Of a DNA stretch of 64,000 nt, positions 16,416 to 24,142 are shown piece after piece; positions within the stretch are counted from its first letter, which is position 1, and every line of letters begins with the position of its first letter. The notes below the pieces were generated by a model. It did not search any database. It saw only the letters and a list, made by a program, of their open reading frames with translations, and was not told where the DNA came from. The stretch is from assembly GCA_964537555.1 (NCBI GenBank), contig CAZIAD010000009.1, positions 1 to 64,000 of the forward strand, written 5' to 3'. The translations under genes were made by a program, and so were the position numbers. This DNA is from CAYRWR01 sp964537555 (GTDB lineage: Bacteria > Spirochaetota > Brevinematia > Brevinematales > CAYRWR01).

Positions 16416-16907
16416 GTGAGCAGACGGAGCCGTGCTGTCAAACCCATCAAGTATAAACTGAAGAGCCTGGCCCAGGCCATCATTCCCGACAAGATGCGGG
16501 CCATACACTCCATCCGGGTGGCCTGGCTCAAGCTGTACCGGGGCAGTATCGCCGAGCATTCCTGGCCCGCCAGCATAGGCTACAGCAATCTCACTGTCAA
16601 TGTAGATGATCCTATGTGGATCTCAGAGCTCAATATGCTGAAGGATGATATGAAAGTGGACCTGCTCCGGCTTCTTAAAAGCCAGGGATTTGATACCCGC
16701 TTTCAGACTATCCGGTTTGTAAACGGGGAGCTGCACTGGCAGCAGGATGTGGCTGAGGAAAAAGAGATCGTCCTCAAGATCGATCCCGCCGTGATGAAAC
16801 AGATCGATGAACGCATCAAAGATGTAGAAGATAAAGCATTAAAACAGGCTTTAAGGACCTACTTTATAAAGGCAAACCTGAAGCCGGAACTAAAAAAAGA
16901 GGAATAA
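16416..16907 (+). CDS. dciA: DciA-like (DUF721) helicase-loader family protein
   Basis: 163 residues, GTG start behind AGGAGG. The core VAWLKLYRGSIAEHSW, then NLTVNVDDPMWISELNMLK and LLRLLKSQGFD, matches the DUF721/DciA pattern (a W..I.G..IA.HT module, a strand with an LTV.V.S..W.QEL motif, and an R.F module). DciA loads the replicative helicase DnaB in bacteria lacking DnaC or DnaI. A basic N-terminal region and a charged helical C-terminal tail (about 120-163) flank it. purB follows after one base, so they form an operon. The assignment is by pattern and is less certain than for purB. Confidence 0.72.
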   Translation: MSRRSRAVKPIKYKLKSLAQAIIPDKMRAIHSIRVAWLKLYRGSIAEHSWPASIGYSNLTVNVDDPMWISELNMLKDDMKVDLLRLLKSQGFDTRFQTIRFVNGELHWQQDVAEEKEIVLKIDPAVMKQIDERIKDVEDKALKQALRTYFIKANLKPELKKEE

Positions 16908-16908
16908 T

Positions 16909-18333
16909 ATGGCTGAGTTTAAAAACCCCCTGGAGACACGTTATGCATCACAGGAGATGCTGGATATATTTTCTGAAGAAAACCGCTACCGGACCTGGAG
17001 ACAGGTGTGGATCGCTCTGGCCGAGTCCGAGATGGAGATGGGCCTGCCTGTCACTAAAGAGCAGGTGCAGGACCTCAAAGACCACCGGGATGAACTCAAT
17101 ATGGAAAGGGCCAGAGAAATAGAGGCAGAGATCCATCACGACGTCATGAGCCACATCCGGGCCTATGGTGAAGTGGCACCTAAGGCTGCCGGCATCATTC
17201 ATCTGGGCGCTACATCTGCGTTTGTGACCGACAATGCCGAGACCGTGATGCTCCGGCAGGCCCTCCTCCTCACCAAGAGACGCCTGGTCACCCTCATCAA
17301 TACCCTCAAAGATAAGTCCCTGCAGTATAAAGACCTGGCGGTACTGGGCTATACCCATCTCCAGCCCGCCCAGCCCACCACCCTGGGTAAACGTATGAGC
17401 CTGTGGCTGTACGACCTCTACCAGGACTATATCGACCTCCAGGCCCGCCTGGATCAGCTCCTGACCCGGGGCGTGAAGGGAACTACCGGTACTCAGGCTT
17501 CTTTCCTCAAGCTCTTTGAGGGAGACGGTAAAAAGGTTAAACAGCTGGACCAGCTGGTGGCTAATAAGCTGGGCTTCAGCGCCTCGGTCCCCGTGTCGGG
17601 CCAGACCCTGAGCCGTAAGCTGGACTATCAGTGGATGAGCGTCCTGTCCGGCATCGCCCAGAGTGGGCACCGGGCCTGTAACGACGTGCGTCTCCTCCAG
17701 CACAGCTGGCAGGTAGAAGAGCCCTTCTCCAAAAACCAGGTGGGCTCCTCCGCCATGCCCTACAAGCGTAACCCCATCCTGGCCGAGCGTCTGTCCAGCC
17801 TGGCCCGTTACCTCATCAACAATGTCAATAACGCTGCCTATACTTTCAGCAACCAGTTCCTGGAGCGCACTCTGGACGACAGCGCCAACCGCCGTATCCT
17901 CATACCGGAGTCCTTCCTGCTGGCAGACTCCATTCTGATCATTTATCAAAAGCTCATCGAAGGCATCAACGTCTACCCTGAGGTCATCAATACCACCCTC
18001 ATGAACAACCTGCCCTTTTTCGCTACCGAGAATATACTCATGGAAAGCGTGAAGCACGGCGGAGACCGACAGGAGCTGCACGAGGTCATCCGGGACTATG
18101 CCATGCAGACTGTGGACGCCATCCGCCTGGGTAAGGAATACGATATGCTGGCCGAGATGAAAAAGTCCGGCAAGTTCCCTCTGCCCGATGCGGAATGGGC
18201 TAAGATCGGAGACTTCAGCCAGTACGTAGGCCGGGCTCCTCAGCAGGTGGAAGAGCTGGTGTCAGAGTTCATCGAACCCATGCTGAAAAAAGAAAAGGAC
18301 TTTATCGGTGTGGAGAGCAGTATTAGAGTCTAA
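16909..18333 (+). CDS. purB: Adenylosuccinate lyase
   Basis: 474 residues. Cleaves SAICAR and adenylosuccinate to fumarate plus AICAR or AMP in purine synthesis. The fumarase/aspartase signature SSAMPYKRNP is at about 278-287, the catalytic His region in GYTHLQPAQPTT at about 145-156, and HLGATSAFVTDN at about 102-113. Length and motifs fit the PurB family. The start is well placed after GAGGAATAAT. The sequence is GC-rich and codon-biased compared with the AT-rich region that follows, as expected for a well-expressed housekeeping gene. Confidence 0.95.
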   Translation: MAEFKNPLETRYASQEMLDIFSEENRYRTWRQVWIALAESEMEMGLPVTKEQVQDLKDHRDELNMERAREIEAEIHHDVMSHIRAYGEVAPKAAGIIHLGATSAFVTDNAETVMLRQALLLTKRRLVTLINTLKDKSLQYKDLAVLGYTHLQPAQPTTLGKRMSLWLYDLYQDYIDLQARLDQLLTRGVKGTTGTQASFLKLFEGDGKKVKQLDQLVANKLGFSASVPVSGQTLSRKLDYQWMSVLSGIAQSGHRACNDVRLLQHSWQVEEPFSKNQVGSSAMPYKRNPILAERLSSLARYLINNVNNAAYTFSNQFLERTLDDSANRRILIPESFLLADSILIIYQKLIEGINVYPEVINTTLMNNLPFFATENILMESVKHGGDRQELHEVIRDYAMQTVDAIRLGKEYDMLAEMKKSGKFPLPDAEWAKIGDFSQYVGRAPQQVEELVSEFIEPMLKKEKDFIGVESSIRV

Positions 18334-18527
18334 GTCATACTCTGCACACTTCAACATACAATATCTGACAATGAAATATAAAAAAATATTTAAAGGAAAT
18401 GTAACTCATCAAGGGTTATGTTAATCTATTTCATATATATTAAACTATTTTCTGATTTTTACTTGTTATTTCCAGTTATTAAGTTATATTAATGAACATA
18501 GTTCTTAAATAAAAAAGGTGGTGAGAC

Positions 18528-20201
18528 ATGAAAAAAAGAGTTTTGTTGTCTGTAATGGTGATGATTACAGGCTTATTTCTTAACAATTGTGACCCCATAA
18601 TCCCGGTAGTAGATAACCCGGTATCATTTAATGTTACAGGCAATTTGACAGGCTCGGCATTTTCCGGATGGAATATCTGTGTCAGACAGAATGTAAATAA
18701 CGCTTATACATATTTTAACCCTGATCCAATATCCGAAACATCTAACTTCAATATCAGCCTCAACAATGTGGAATTTGGTGCAGAATTTGAAGTCTGTGGA
18801 TTTTATGATAAAAATACCAATAATATGTATGATAGTGGAACGGAAAGCCTTTTCCTGTATAATACGATCATATCTCAGAGTAATGATATAGATGCAGGTG
18901 CCATCGACATCTCATCAAAGACCATTTATATTATCATTGATGACTCTGCTAACACAAATGGCCAGGTTTATTTGTATGGCACCTTTAATGATACAAACCA
19001 GGGATATCTTCAGAAGAGCGGTAATGATGTAATGCCTGCTGTCTATACCATGTATGACGATGCCACACACGGTGACACCAATGCTGGTGACAGCATCTAT
19101 ACTTTGGCAATAAATCTGATCCATACCCATTTCAATTATACAGCCAAAATAAAGTTTGACACCAATGCCAGCACCTATGCTGCCACACTAAATATTCCCC
19201 TGACTAACAGCTCTATAGATTCAGTAGTGTACAGTATTCCTGCCCGAAATTATCTGTATGGCCACTTAGGCGGTTCTGATTATTCAGGCTGGAGTGTCTT
19301 TATTTATGACTGGGTAAAACAGGAGTTATTATTCAATACCAGTTTTGAATCCGGCACTAATTTTAGTATTGACATTACCAGCATAGCTGATGGCCAGTAT
19401 AACTATATCTATCTATACAAAGATTTAAACTCCAACTTTACCCTGGATAATGGTGAGAAGTATTTCTATTATACCTATTTCTACGCCCACAATCAGGATA
19501 CAAACATCGGTGCCCTCAATATTAATTTTGAAGATTATACTATTACCGTAGATGACAGAAACAACTCGAATAGCCAGATATATCTATTCGGGACTTTCTG
19601 GCAAACCAATGAAGGGGTATATGACACTGACATGAATGGCGATGTAGTCCCCACTGCCTATCTAATGTATGATGACGGTTTACATAACGATGGTATTGCC
19701 GGGGATCATATCTGGGGAATCCAGATTAATCTGATCGCAGGCCTGAATGATTACGTCTTTAAATTTGCCACAAACACAGTTTCCGGCAACTTCCTGGGAA
19801 TCACCAACCTGGATACACCTGAGAACCCGTCCCAGTTTAATCTGGATTATGTCATGCCTACTATGCAGCTAAGCCAGGATGTGGATGTGCTATTCCAGGT
19901 AATAACCACTAACATAAGCGGTACGGTCACTTTAATGGGAGTGAGGGGAGATCATAGCCCCCTATCCTGGTCTACTACCACGCCTCTTTACGATGACGGT
20001 ACCCACGGAGACATGGTTTCGGGAGATGATATCTGGTCAGCCTGGATAACTTTCCCTATGAACTCAAAGTCACTGGTTGAATACAAATATTATATTGGTT
20101 CAACCCCCAACAGTGGATGGGAAGATGGTGGCAACAATTCATTTATTATTGATTCCAGTTCACCTACACAAATATTACCGGTAGAAACCCCGGATTTTTA
20201 A
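18528..20201 (+). CDS. Repeat-containing lipoprotein with choice-of-anchor-X-like modules
   Basis: 557 residues. The lipoprotein signal has a lipobox-like LFLNNC at about residues 17-22. The protein contains two repeats of about 190 residues, each opening with a SGW strand (SAFSGWNICV; SDYSGWSVFI), passing through IYLYGTF or IYLFGTF, and ending in an acidic motif: MYDDATHGDTNAGDSIYT and MYDDGLHNDGIAGDHIWG. A third partial copy ends LYDDGTHGDMVSGDDIWS. These DDGxHxDxxAGDxxW motifs look like calcium-type loops of secreted beta-sandwich modules. It is probably a surface-exposed binding or adhesion protein; ligand unknown. More AT-rich than neighbouring purB. Confidence 0.7.
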   Translation: MKKRVLLSVMVMITGLFLNNCDPIIPVVDNPVSFNVTGNLTGSAFSGWNICVRQNVNNAYTYFNPDPISETSNFNISLNNVEFGAEFEVCGFYDKNTNNMYDSGTESLFLYNTIISQSNDIDAGAIDISSKTIYIIIDDSANTNGQVYLYGTFNDTNQGYLQKSGNDVMPAVYTMYDDATHGDTNAGDSIYTLAINLIHTHFNYTAKIKFDTNASTYAATLNIPLTNSSIDSVVYSIPARNYLYGHLGGSDYSGWSVFIYDWVKQELLFNTSFESGTNFSIDITSIADGQYNYIYLYKDLNSNFTLDNGEKYFYYTYFYAHNQDTNIGALNINFEDYTITVDDRNNSNSQIYLFGTFWQTNEGVYDTDMNGDVVPTAYLMYDDGLHNDGIAGDHIWGIQINLIAGLNDYVFKFATNTVSGNFLGITNLDTPENPSQFNLDYVMPTMQLSQDVDVLFQVITTNISGTVTLMGVRGDHSPLSWSTTTPLYDDGTHGDMVSGDDIWSAWITFPMNSKSLVEYKYYIGSTPNSGWEDGGNNSFIIDSSSPTQILPVETPDF

Positions 20202-20217
20202 AAACAGGATTCTAAAA

Positions 20218-20244
20218 AACCTCCCTGCAAAGGGAGGTTTTTTT
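20218..20244 (+). terminator. Rho-independent terminator
   Basis: AACCTCCCT (20218-20226) and AGGGAGGTT (20231-20239) with a GCAA loop, followed by seven T. Confidence 0.92.
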
Positions 20245-20306
20245 ATATGGATCACTATCTGAAGATACAAACTCTTTCTTTCACTATACAGGTCCTCTGA
20301 AATATT

Positions 20307-21089
20307 TCAAAAATGAAGCTTGCAATATATACCTGTATTGTCTCCCTGGGTTAAACTGATGCCCGATCCGGTTTTTTTAAAATGGCTCAGGGGTACTAGG
20401 TATCCCGATAGTGTGCCTGTTATTGCCCCCACTATTACATCGGTCACAAAGTGTTTTCCTGCTGTGATCCGTAATATGCCGGTAGCCGTAGCCAGAGTGA
20501 AGGCACTGATAATAACAGGAATGCGCCAGGGGCTATCCGGATAGTAAAGACTGAATACCGTAGCCAGGTATGCCGCCCCGGTGAAAGAGGAGGATGTGTG
20601 GCCGGAAAAAAAGCTGCGTATAGTGCCACTATCCAGTTTAGTTGAGATGCTCACTTCCGGATTATAGGCATAGGGCCGGGGCCGGCCAGCCAGGCCTTTT
20701 ACCAGCCCGGTAAGACCGGAGCTCAGCAGCTGTGCTTCGGTATACATGATAGAGTGGGGAAGCCATTCCTCCCTGAAATGCGGAGACAGTAGCAAGAGAG
20801 CGGGAAGGGCTATGCTGCTGTACATGCCAATATCACTGGCTCCTGAACTCAGGGGAGACCACATCTGTGTCACCCACTGATCCAGAAGATTTATAGTAGT
20901 GCTATCGAGATTACTGACTGCGGATGGTGTGAGAGGGGTCTGTTGTGACTCAATATACAGTGATAATAGATTCAGTCCTGCACTCCCCCCCAGGAAGAGG
21001 CCATCCCGGAGATAATCCAGCTGGAAAACACCCCCAAAAGCCCGGGCAGAGATTAACATAAAAGACAACATCAAGATTTTCATCTTCAT
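20307..21089 (-). CDS. PAP2-superfamily membrane phosphatase
   Basis: 260 residues. The three PAP2 signature motifs are present: KGLAGRPRPYA (KxxxxxxRP type), FFSGHTSSSFT (PSGH type) and RITAGKHFVTDVIVG (SRxxxxxHxxxD type). The protein has an N-terminal signal or membrane segment and several hydrophobic helices. It would dephosphorylate lipid phosphates such as phosphatidate or undecaprenyl diphosphate at the membrane. The ATG lies immediately beyond the T-run of the ahcY terminator, whose descending GGGG arm is the only ribosome-site-like sequence, so initiation may depend on the state of that hairpin. Confidence 0.85.
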   Translation of the reverse strand: MKMKILMLSFMLISARAFGGVFQLDYLRDGLFLGGSAGLNLLSLYIESQQTPLTPSAVSNLDSTTINLLDQWVTQMWSPLSSGASDIGMYSSIALPALLLLSPHFREEWLPHSIMYTEAQLLSSGLTGLVKGLAGRPRPYAYNPEVSISTKLDSGTIRSFFSGHTSSSFTGAAYLATVFSLYYPDSPWRIPVIISAFTLATATGILRITAGKHFVTDVIVGAITGTLSGYLVPLSHFKKTGSGISLTQGDNTGIYCKLHF

Positions 21090-21090
21090 T

Positions 21091-21121
21091 AAAAAACCCC
21101 TGCCTTAATATAAGACAGGGG
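21091..21121 (-). terminator. Terminator of ahcY, abutting the PAP2 start
   Basis: On the minus strand CCCCTG...CAGGGG, with an inner CTTA/TAAG stem, is followed by TTTTTT. The ATG of the PAP2 gene comes two bases later. Confidence 0.85.
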
Positions 21122-21142
21122 TATAAATATTTCCAGTTTTAT

Positions 21143-22555
21143 TTAGTATTTATAGTGCTCAGACTTATAGGGGCCCTCTATGGGGACTCCGATATAGTCG
21201 GCCTGTTCTTTAGTCAGTTTGGTCAGCTTTACCCCGATCTTGGCCAGGTGGAGGCGGGCCACTTCTTCATCCAGGTACTTGGGCAGCATATATACACCGA
21301 CCTCGTATTTATCCTTGTTTTTCCAGAGGTCTATCTGGGCCAGAGTCTGATTGGCAAAAGAATTGGACATCACGAAGCTGGGGTGGCCGGTAGCGCAGCC
21401 CAGGTTGACCAGGCGGCCTTCTGCCAGCATGAATATTTCATGCCCGTCAGGGAAGGTGTACTTATCTACCTGGGGTTTGATATTCATTTTCTTGATGCCG
21501 GGCAGTTTCTCCAGTTTGGATACCTGTATCTCATTATCAAAATGTCCGATGTTACACACAATAGCCTGGTCCTTCATCTTTTCCATATGGGCCAGGGTAA
21601 TGATGTCTTTATTACCGGTAGTGGTGACATAGATGTCAGCCCAGCCCAGGGTATCTTCTACTGTCTTGACTTCGTAGCCTTCCATAGCGGCCTGGAGAGC
21701 ACAGATAGGATCGATCTCGGTGACGACCACACGCGCACCCTGCCCCCGTAAAGACTGGGCTGAGCCCTTGCCTACATCGCCGTATCCGCATACTACGCAG
21801 ACCTTTCCGGCGATCATCACGTCGGTGGCCCGCTTGATTCCATCCACCAGGGATTCCCGGCAGCCGTACAGGTTGTCGAATTTTGATTTGGTCACAGAGT
21901 CGTTTACATTTATGGCAGGAATAAGGAGCTCTCCTTTTTCCAGCATCTGGTAGAGACGGTGTACCCCGGTGGTGGTCTCTTCAGAGACTCCTTTCCATTC
22001 TTCTACGGTACGGTGCCACTTTTTAGGGTCTTCTTTTAAGATTTTCTTTAAAAGAGCCAGTATTACTGCCTCTTCATCACTGCCGGGAGTGCGGTCCAGG
22101 GTTTTGGCATCTTTTTCTGCCTTAAATCCCATGTGTATGAGCAGGGTAGCATCTCCACCGTCATCCACGATAAGCTCGGGTCCTTTTCCACCAGGGAAGG
22201 TCAGGGCCTGCTCAGTGCACCACCAGTATTCTTCCAGAGTCTCGCCTTTCCAGGCAAAGACAGGAGTGCCGGACGCAGCAATCGCAGCAGCAGCATGATC
22301 CTGGGTAGAGAATATATTACAGGAGCACCATCTTACATCACCGCCCAGTTCCACCAGGGTCTCTATGAGGACAGCGGTCTGAATGGTCATATGCAGAGAA
22401 CCCATGATACGTACACCCTTCAGAGGCTTTTCTTTACTGTATTTGTTACGGATGGCCATGAGTCCGGGCATCTCGTGCTGGGCGATATCTATCTCTTTAC
22501 GTCCAAATTCCGCCAGACTTATATCTTTTACTTTATAATTCAGTACTTCAGCCAT
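21143..22555 (-). CDS. ahcY: S-adenosylhomocysteine hydrolase
   Basis: 470 residues. Reversibly hydrolyses SAH to adenosine and homocysteine, removing the inhibitory by-product of methylation. The NAD+-binding Rossmann motif VVCGYGDVGKGSAQSLR and substrate-site stretches (MGSLHMTIQTAVLIETL, INVNDSVTKSKFDNLYGCR, C-terminal GPYKSEHYKY) are intact. The C-terminal Lys-Tyr that closes over NAD is present. Monocistronic, with an AAGGAG box at the start and a hairpin terminator after the stop. No SAH riboswitch could be recognised in the 120-base leader. Confidence 0.96.
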   Translation of the reverse strand: MAEVLNYKVKDISLAEFGRKEIDIAQHEMPGLMAIRNKYSKEKPLKGVRIMGSLHMTIQTAVLIETLVELGGDVRWCSCNIFSTQDHAAAAIAASGTPVFAWKGETLEEYWWCTEQALTFPGGKGPELIVDDGGDATLLIHMGFKAEKDAKTLDRTPGSDEEAVILALLKKILKEDPKKWHRTVEEWKGVSEETTTGVHRLYQMLEKGELLIPAINVNDSVTKSKFDNLYGCRESLVDGIKRATDVMIAGKVCVVCGYGDVGKGSAQSLRGQGARVVVTEIDPICALQAAMEGYEVKTVEDTLGWADIYVTTTGNKDIITLAHMEKMKDQAIVCNIGHFDNEIQVSKLEKLPGIKKMNIKPQVDKYTFPDGHEIFMLAEGRLVNLGCATGHPSFVMSNSFANQTLAQIDLWKNKDKYEVGVYMLPKYLDEEVARLHLAKIGVKLTKLTKEQADYIGVPIEGPYKSEHYKY

Positions 22556-22676
22556 GTATTTGCTCCTTGATTCTGATAGGTATTTAGTTTAACATATAAA
22601 GAAGAGAGTGTAAAATTAATATGTTGCTCATATCATTCTAAATGGGAAATGGGGAGCATACTTAGTCCCGGGAACA

Positions 22677-23987
22677 TCATTTTTTCATGTGTTCCAATAC
22701 AGTGATGAATATCTTAGCCCCTACCAGCTCCGGGATAAAGCGGGATAAGGTGCGGGTGTGGAGAGGATTGATCTCAGTATTGCCAAACACGAAATCCATA
22801 AGCTGATTGTAATGTACCGGATTCAGATTAAATATGTGCCGGGTCTCAGCGATCACAGCACTAAACTTAGAGAAAAATCCTCTTTGCTGTGTATAAGAAC
22901 TCTCCCGGTTCCTGATCTTACTATAATCCCCTAAAATAAGGCCCAGCAAAGCTTCCCAGGTATAATAGGGAGTCTTATCCAGGTTGAGGCTGGTCACGGT
23001 ACATTCCAAAAGAGCCAGGGGCAGACTCTTATGTGACCTGACTTTTTGTGGAAGGATCTTCCGGATACGGGAATCCAGAGGTTTTTCTTTGGGATTGGGC
23101 TGTAAATACTGCCTGTATTTTTCTATCACTTCAGGTTTAAACAGGGTATCATAAATCTTCTTCTCTATTTTTTTATCCGGCTTCAGGAAAATATCCACTC
23201 CTTGCACCTTGCCAAAGACTTTAAGGGTGTCCAGGTATCCCATACGGATATTTATATCAGCCTGTTCCAGGTCAAAGTCCATCACTCCACCGGTATCCCG
23301 GGAATTTTTAATATAGACTATATCATGATGTTCCCACTGGGGCCGTCTGTTTACTCCCAAGCCGGACACATCTACTACTATGATATTTTTATATCCTCTT
23401 CGGGAAGCCAGGCTGAAGGGAATGTTATCGGTGAGTCCTCCGTCCAGTACCATGTGGCCATCTATCCTTTGTATTTCAAATCCCGGAAATGCCGCACTAC
23501 CCATGAGATGGTCTTCCAGCTTTCCTTCGGGGATTTGCTCCATAAATTTTTCCAGAGCTTTAAAGCCCCCCAACTGATAGGATACTACCCCAAAATCTAT
23601 GCCGGAATGACGCATCGCCTTTTCATCCAGGAGCCCTTTCATAATATTGCGCAGGGGTTCGGTACTCATTCCCCCTTTTTTCGTAATACGCCGGGTCAGG
23701 CTATTTAGAACTGGAATGTTGCTATGGGTAAGATGAAACTTCCCGTCTTTTAATAATTCCGGTGGAATCCTCACAATATCACTGAGTTGCATCCTGCGCC
23801 ACAATTTCTCGGCTTCAGTGAGCTTATTCAATACCCAGAGTGCGCCGTTAAGTGCCCCTACAGAGGTACCCACCACTGCATCTATCTTTATACCTAATTC
23901 TTTGAGAGCCTTCATAGCCCCTACCTGGTAGGAACCCTTGGCGCCGCCCCCGCTTAGAACCAGGCAGTAACTCACCGGATATCGCAT
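22677..23987 (-). CDS. Patatin-like phospholipase
   Basis: 436 residues. The patatin domain occupies about residues 5-215: oxyanion loop SGGGAKGSYQVG (11-22), nucleophile elbow GTSVGALNG (Ser at about 42) and the catalytic Asp in LDGGLTDNIPF. The Ser-Asp dyad predicts acyl hydrolase or phospholipase A activity. About 200 further residues follow with no recognised domain. There is no signal peptide, so it is cytosolic or exported by another route. A strong GGAGG box precedes the ATG. Confidence 0.9.
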   Translation of the reverse strand: MRYPVSYCLVLSGGGAKGSYQVGAMKALKELGIKIDAVVGTSVGALNGALWVLNKLTEAEKLWRRMQLSDIVRIPPELLKDGKFHLTHSNIPVLNSLTRRITKKGGMSTEPLRNIMKGLLDEKAMRHSGIDFGVVSYQLGGFKALEKFMEQIPEGKLEDHLMGSAAFPGFEIQRIDGHMVLDGGLTDNIPFSLASRRGYKNIIVVDVSGLGVNRRPQWEHHDIVYIKNSRDTGGVMDFDLEQADINIRMGYLDTLKVFGKVQGVDIFLKPDKKIEKKIYDTLFKPEVIEKYRQYLQPNPKEKPLDSRIRKILPQKVRSHKSLPLALLECTVTSLNLDKTPYYTWEALLGLILGDYSKIRNRESSYTQQRGFFSKFSAVIAETRHIFNLNPVHYNQLMDFVFGNTEINPLHTRTLSRFIPELVGAKIFITVLEHMKK

Positions 23988-24142
23988 TGAATCCTCCTGC
24001 TAATGATATTCATTATAATGACATTAGCGAGCAGAGTCAAGAACAGCGGGCAGCTCCGGCCGGTTTTAGCGGGATTCATTTCTGGTAAGAATAGATCGCA
24101 CTTTTCAGGTTCTTAATTTTCAGAAATAGTTGTAATAAGAGA

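Noticed and set aside
16948..18081. 377-codon frame opposite purB
   Set aside because: Shadow of a GC-rich conserved gene; the purB motifs are intact on the other strand.
22556..22676. Possible SAH riboswitch before ahcY
   Set aside because: The leader is short and AT-rich, and no recognisable riboswitch core or strong stem was found.
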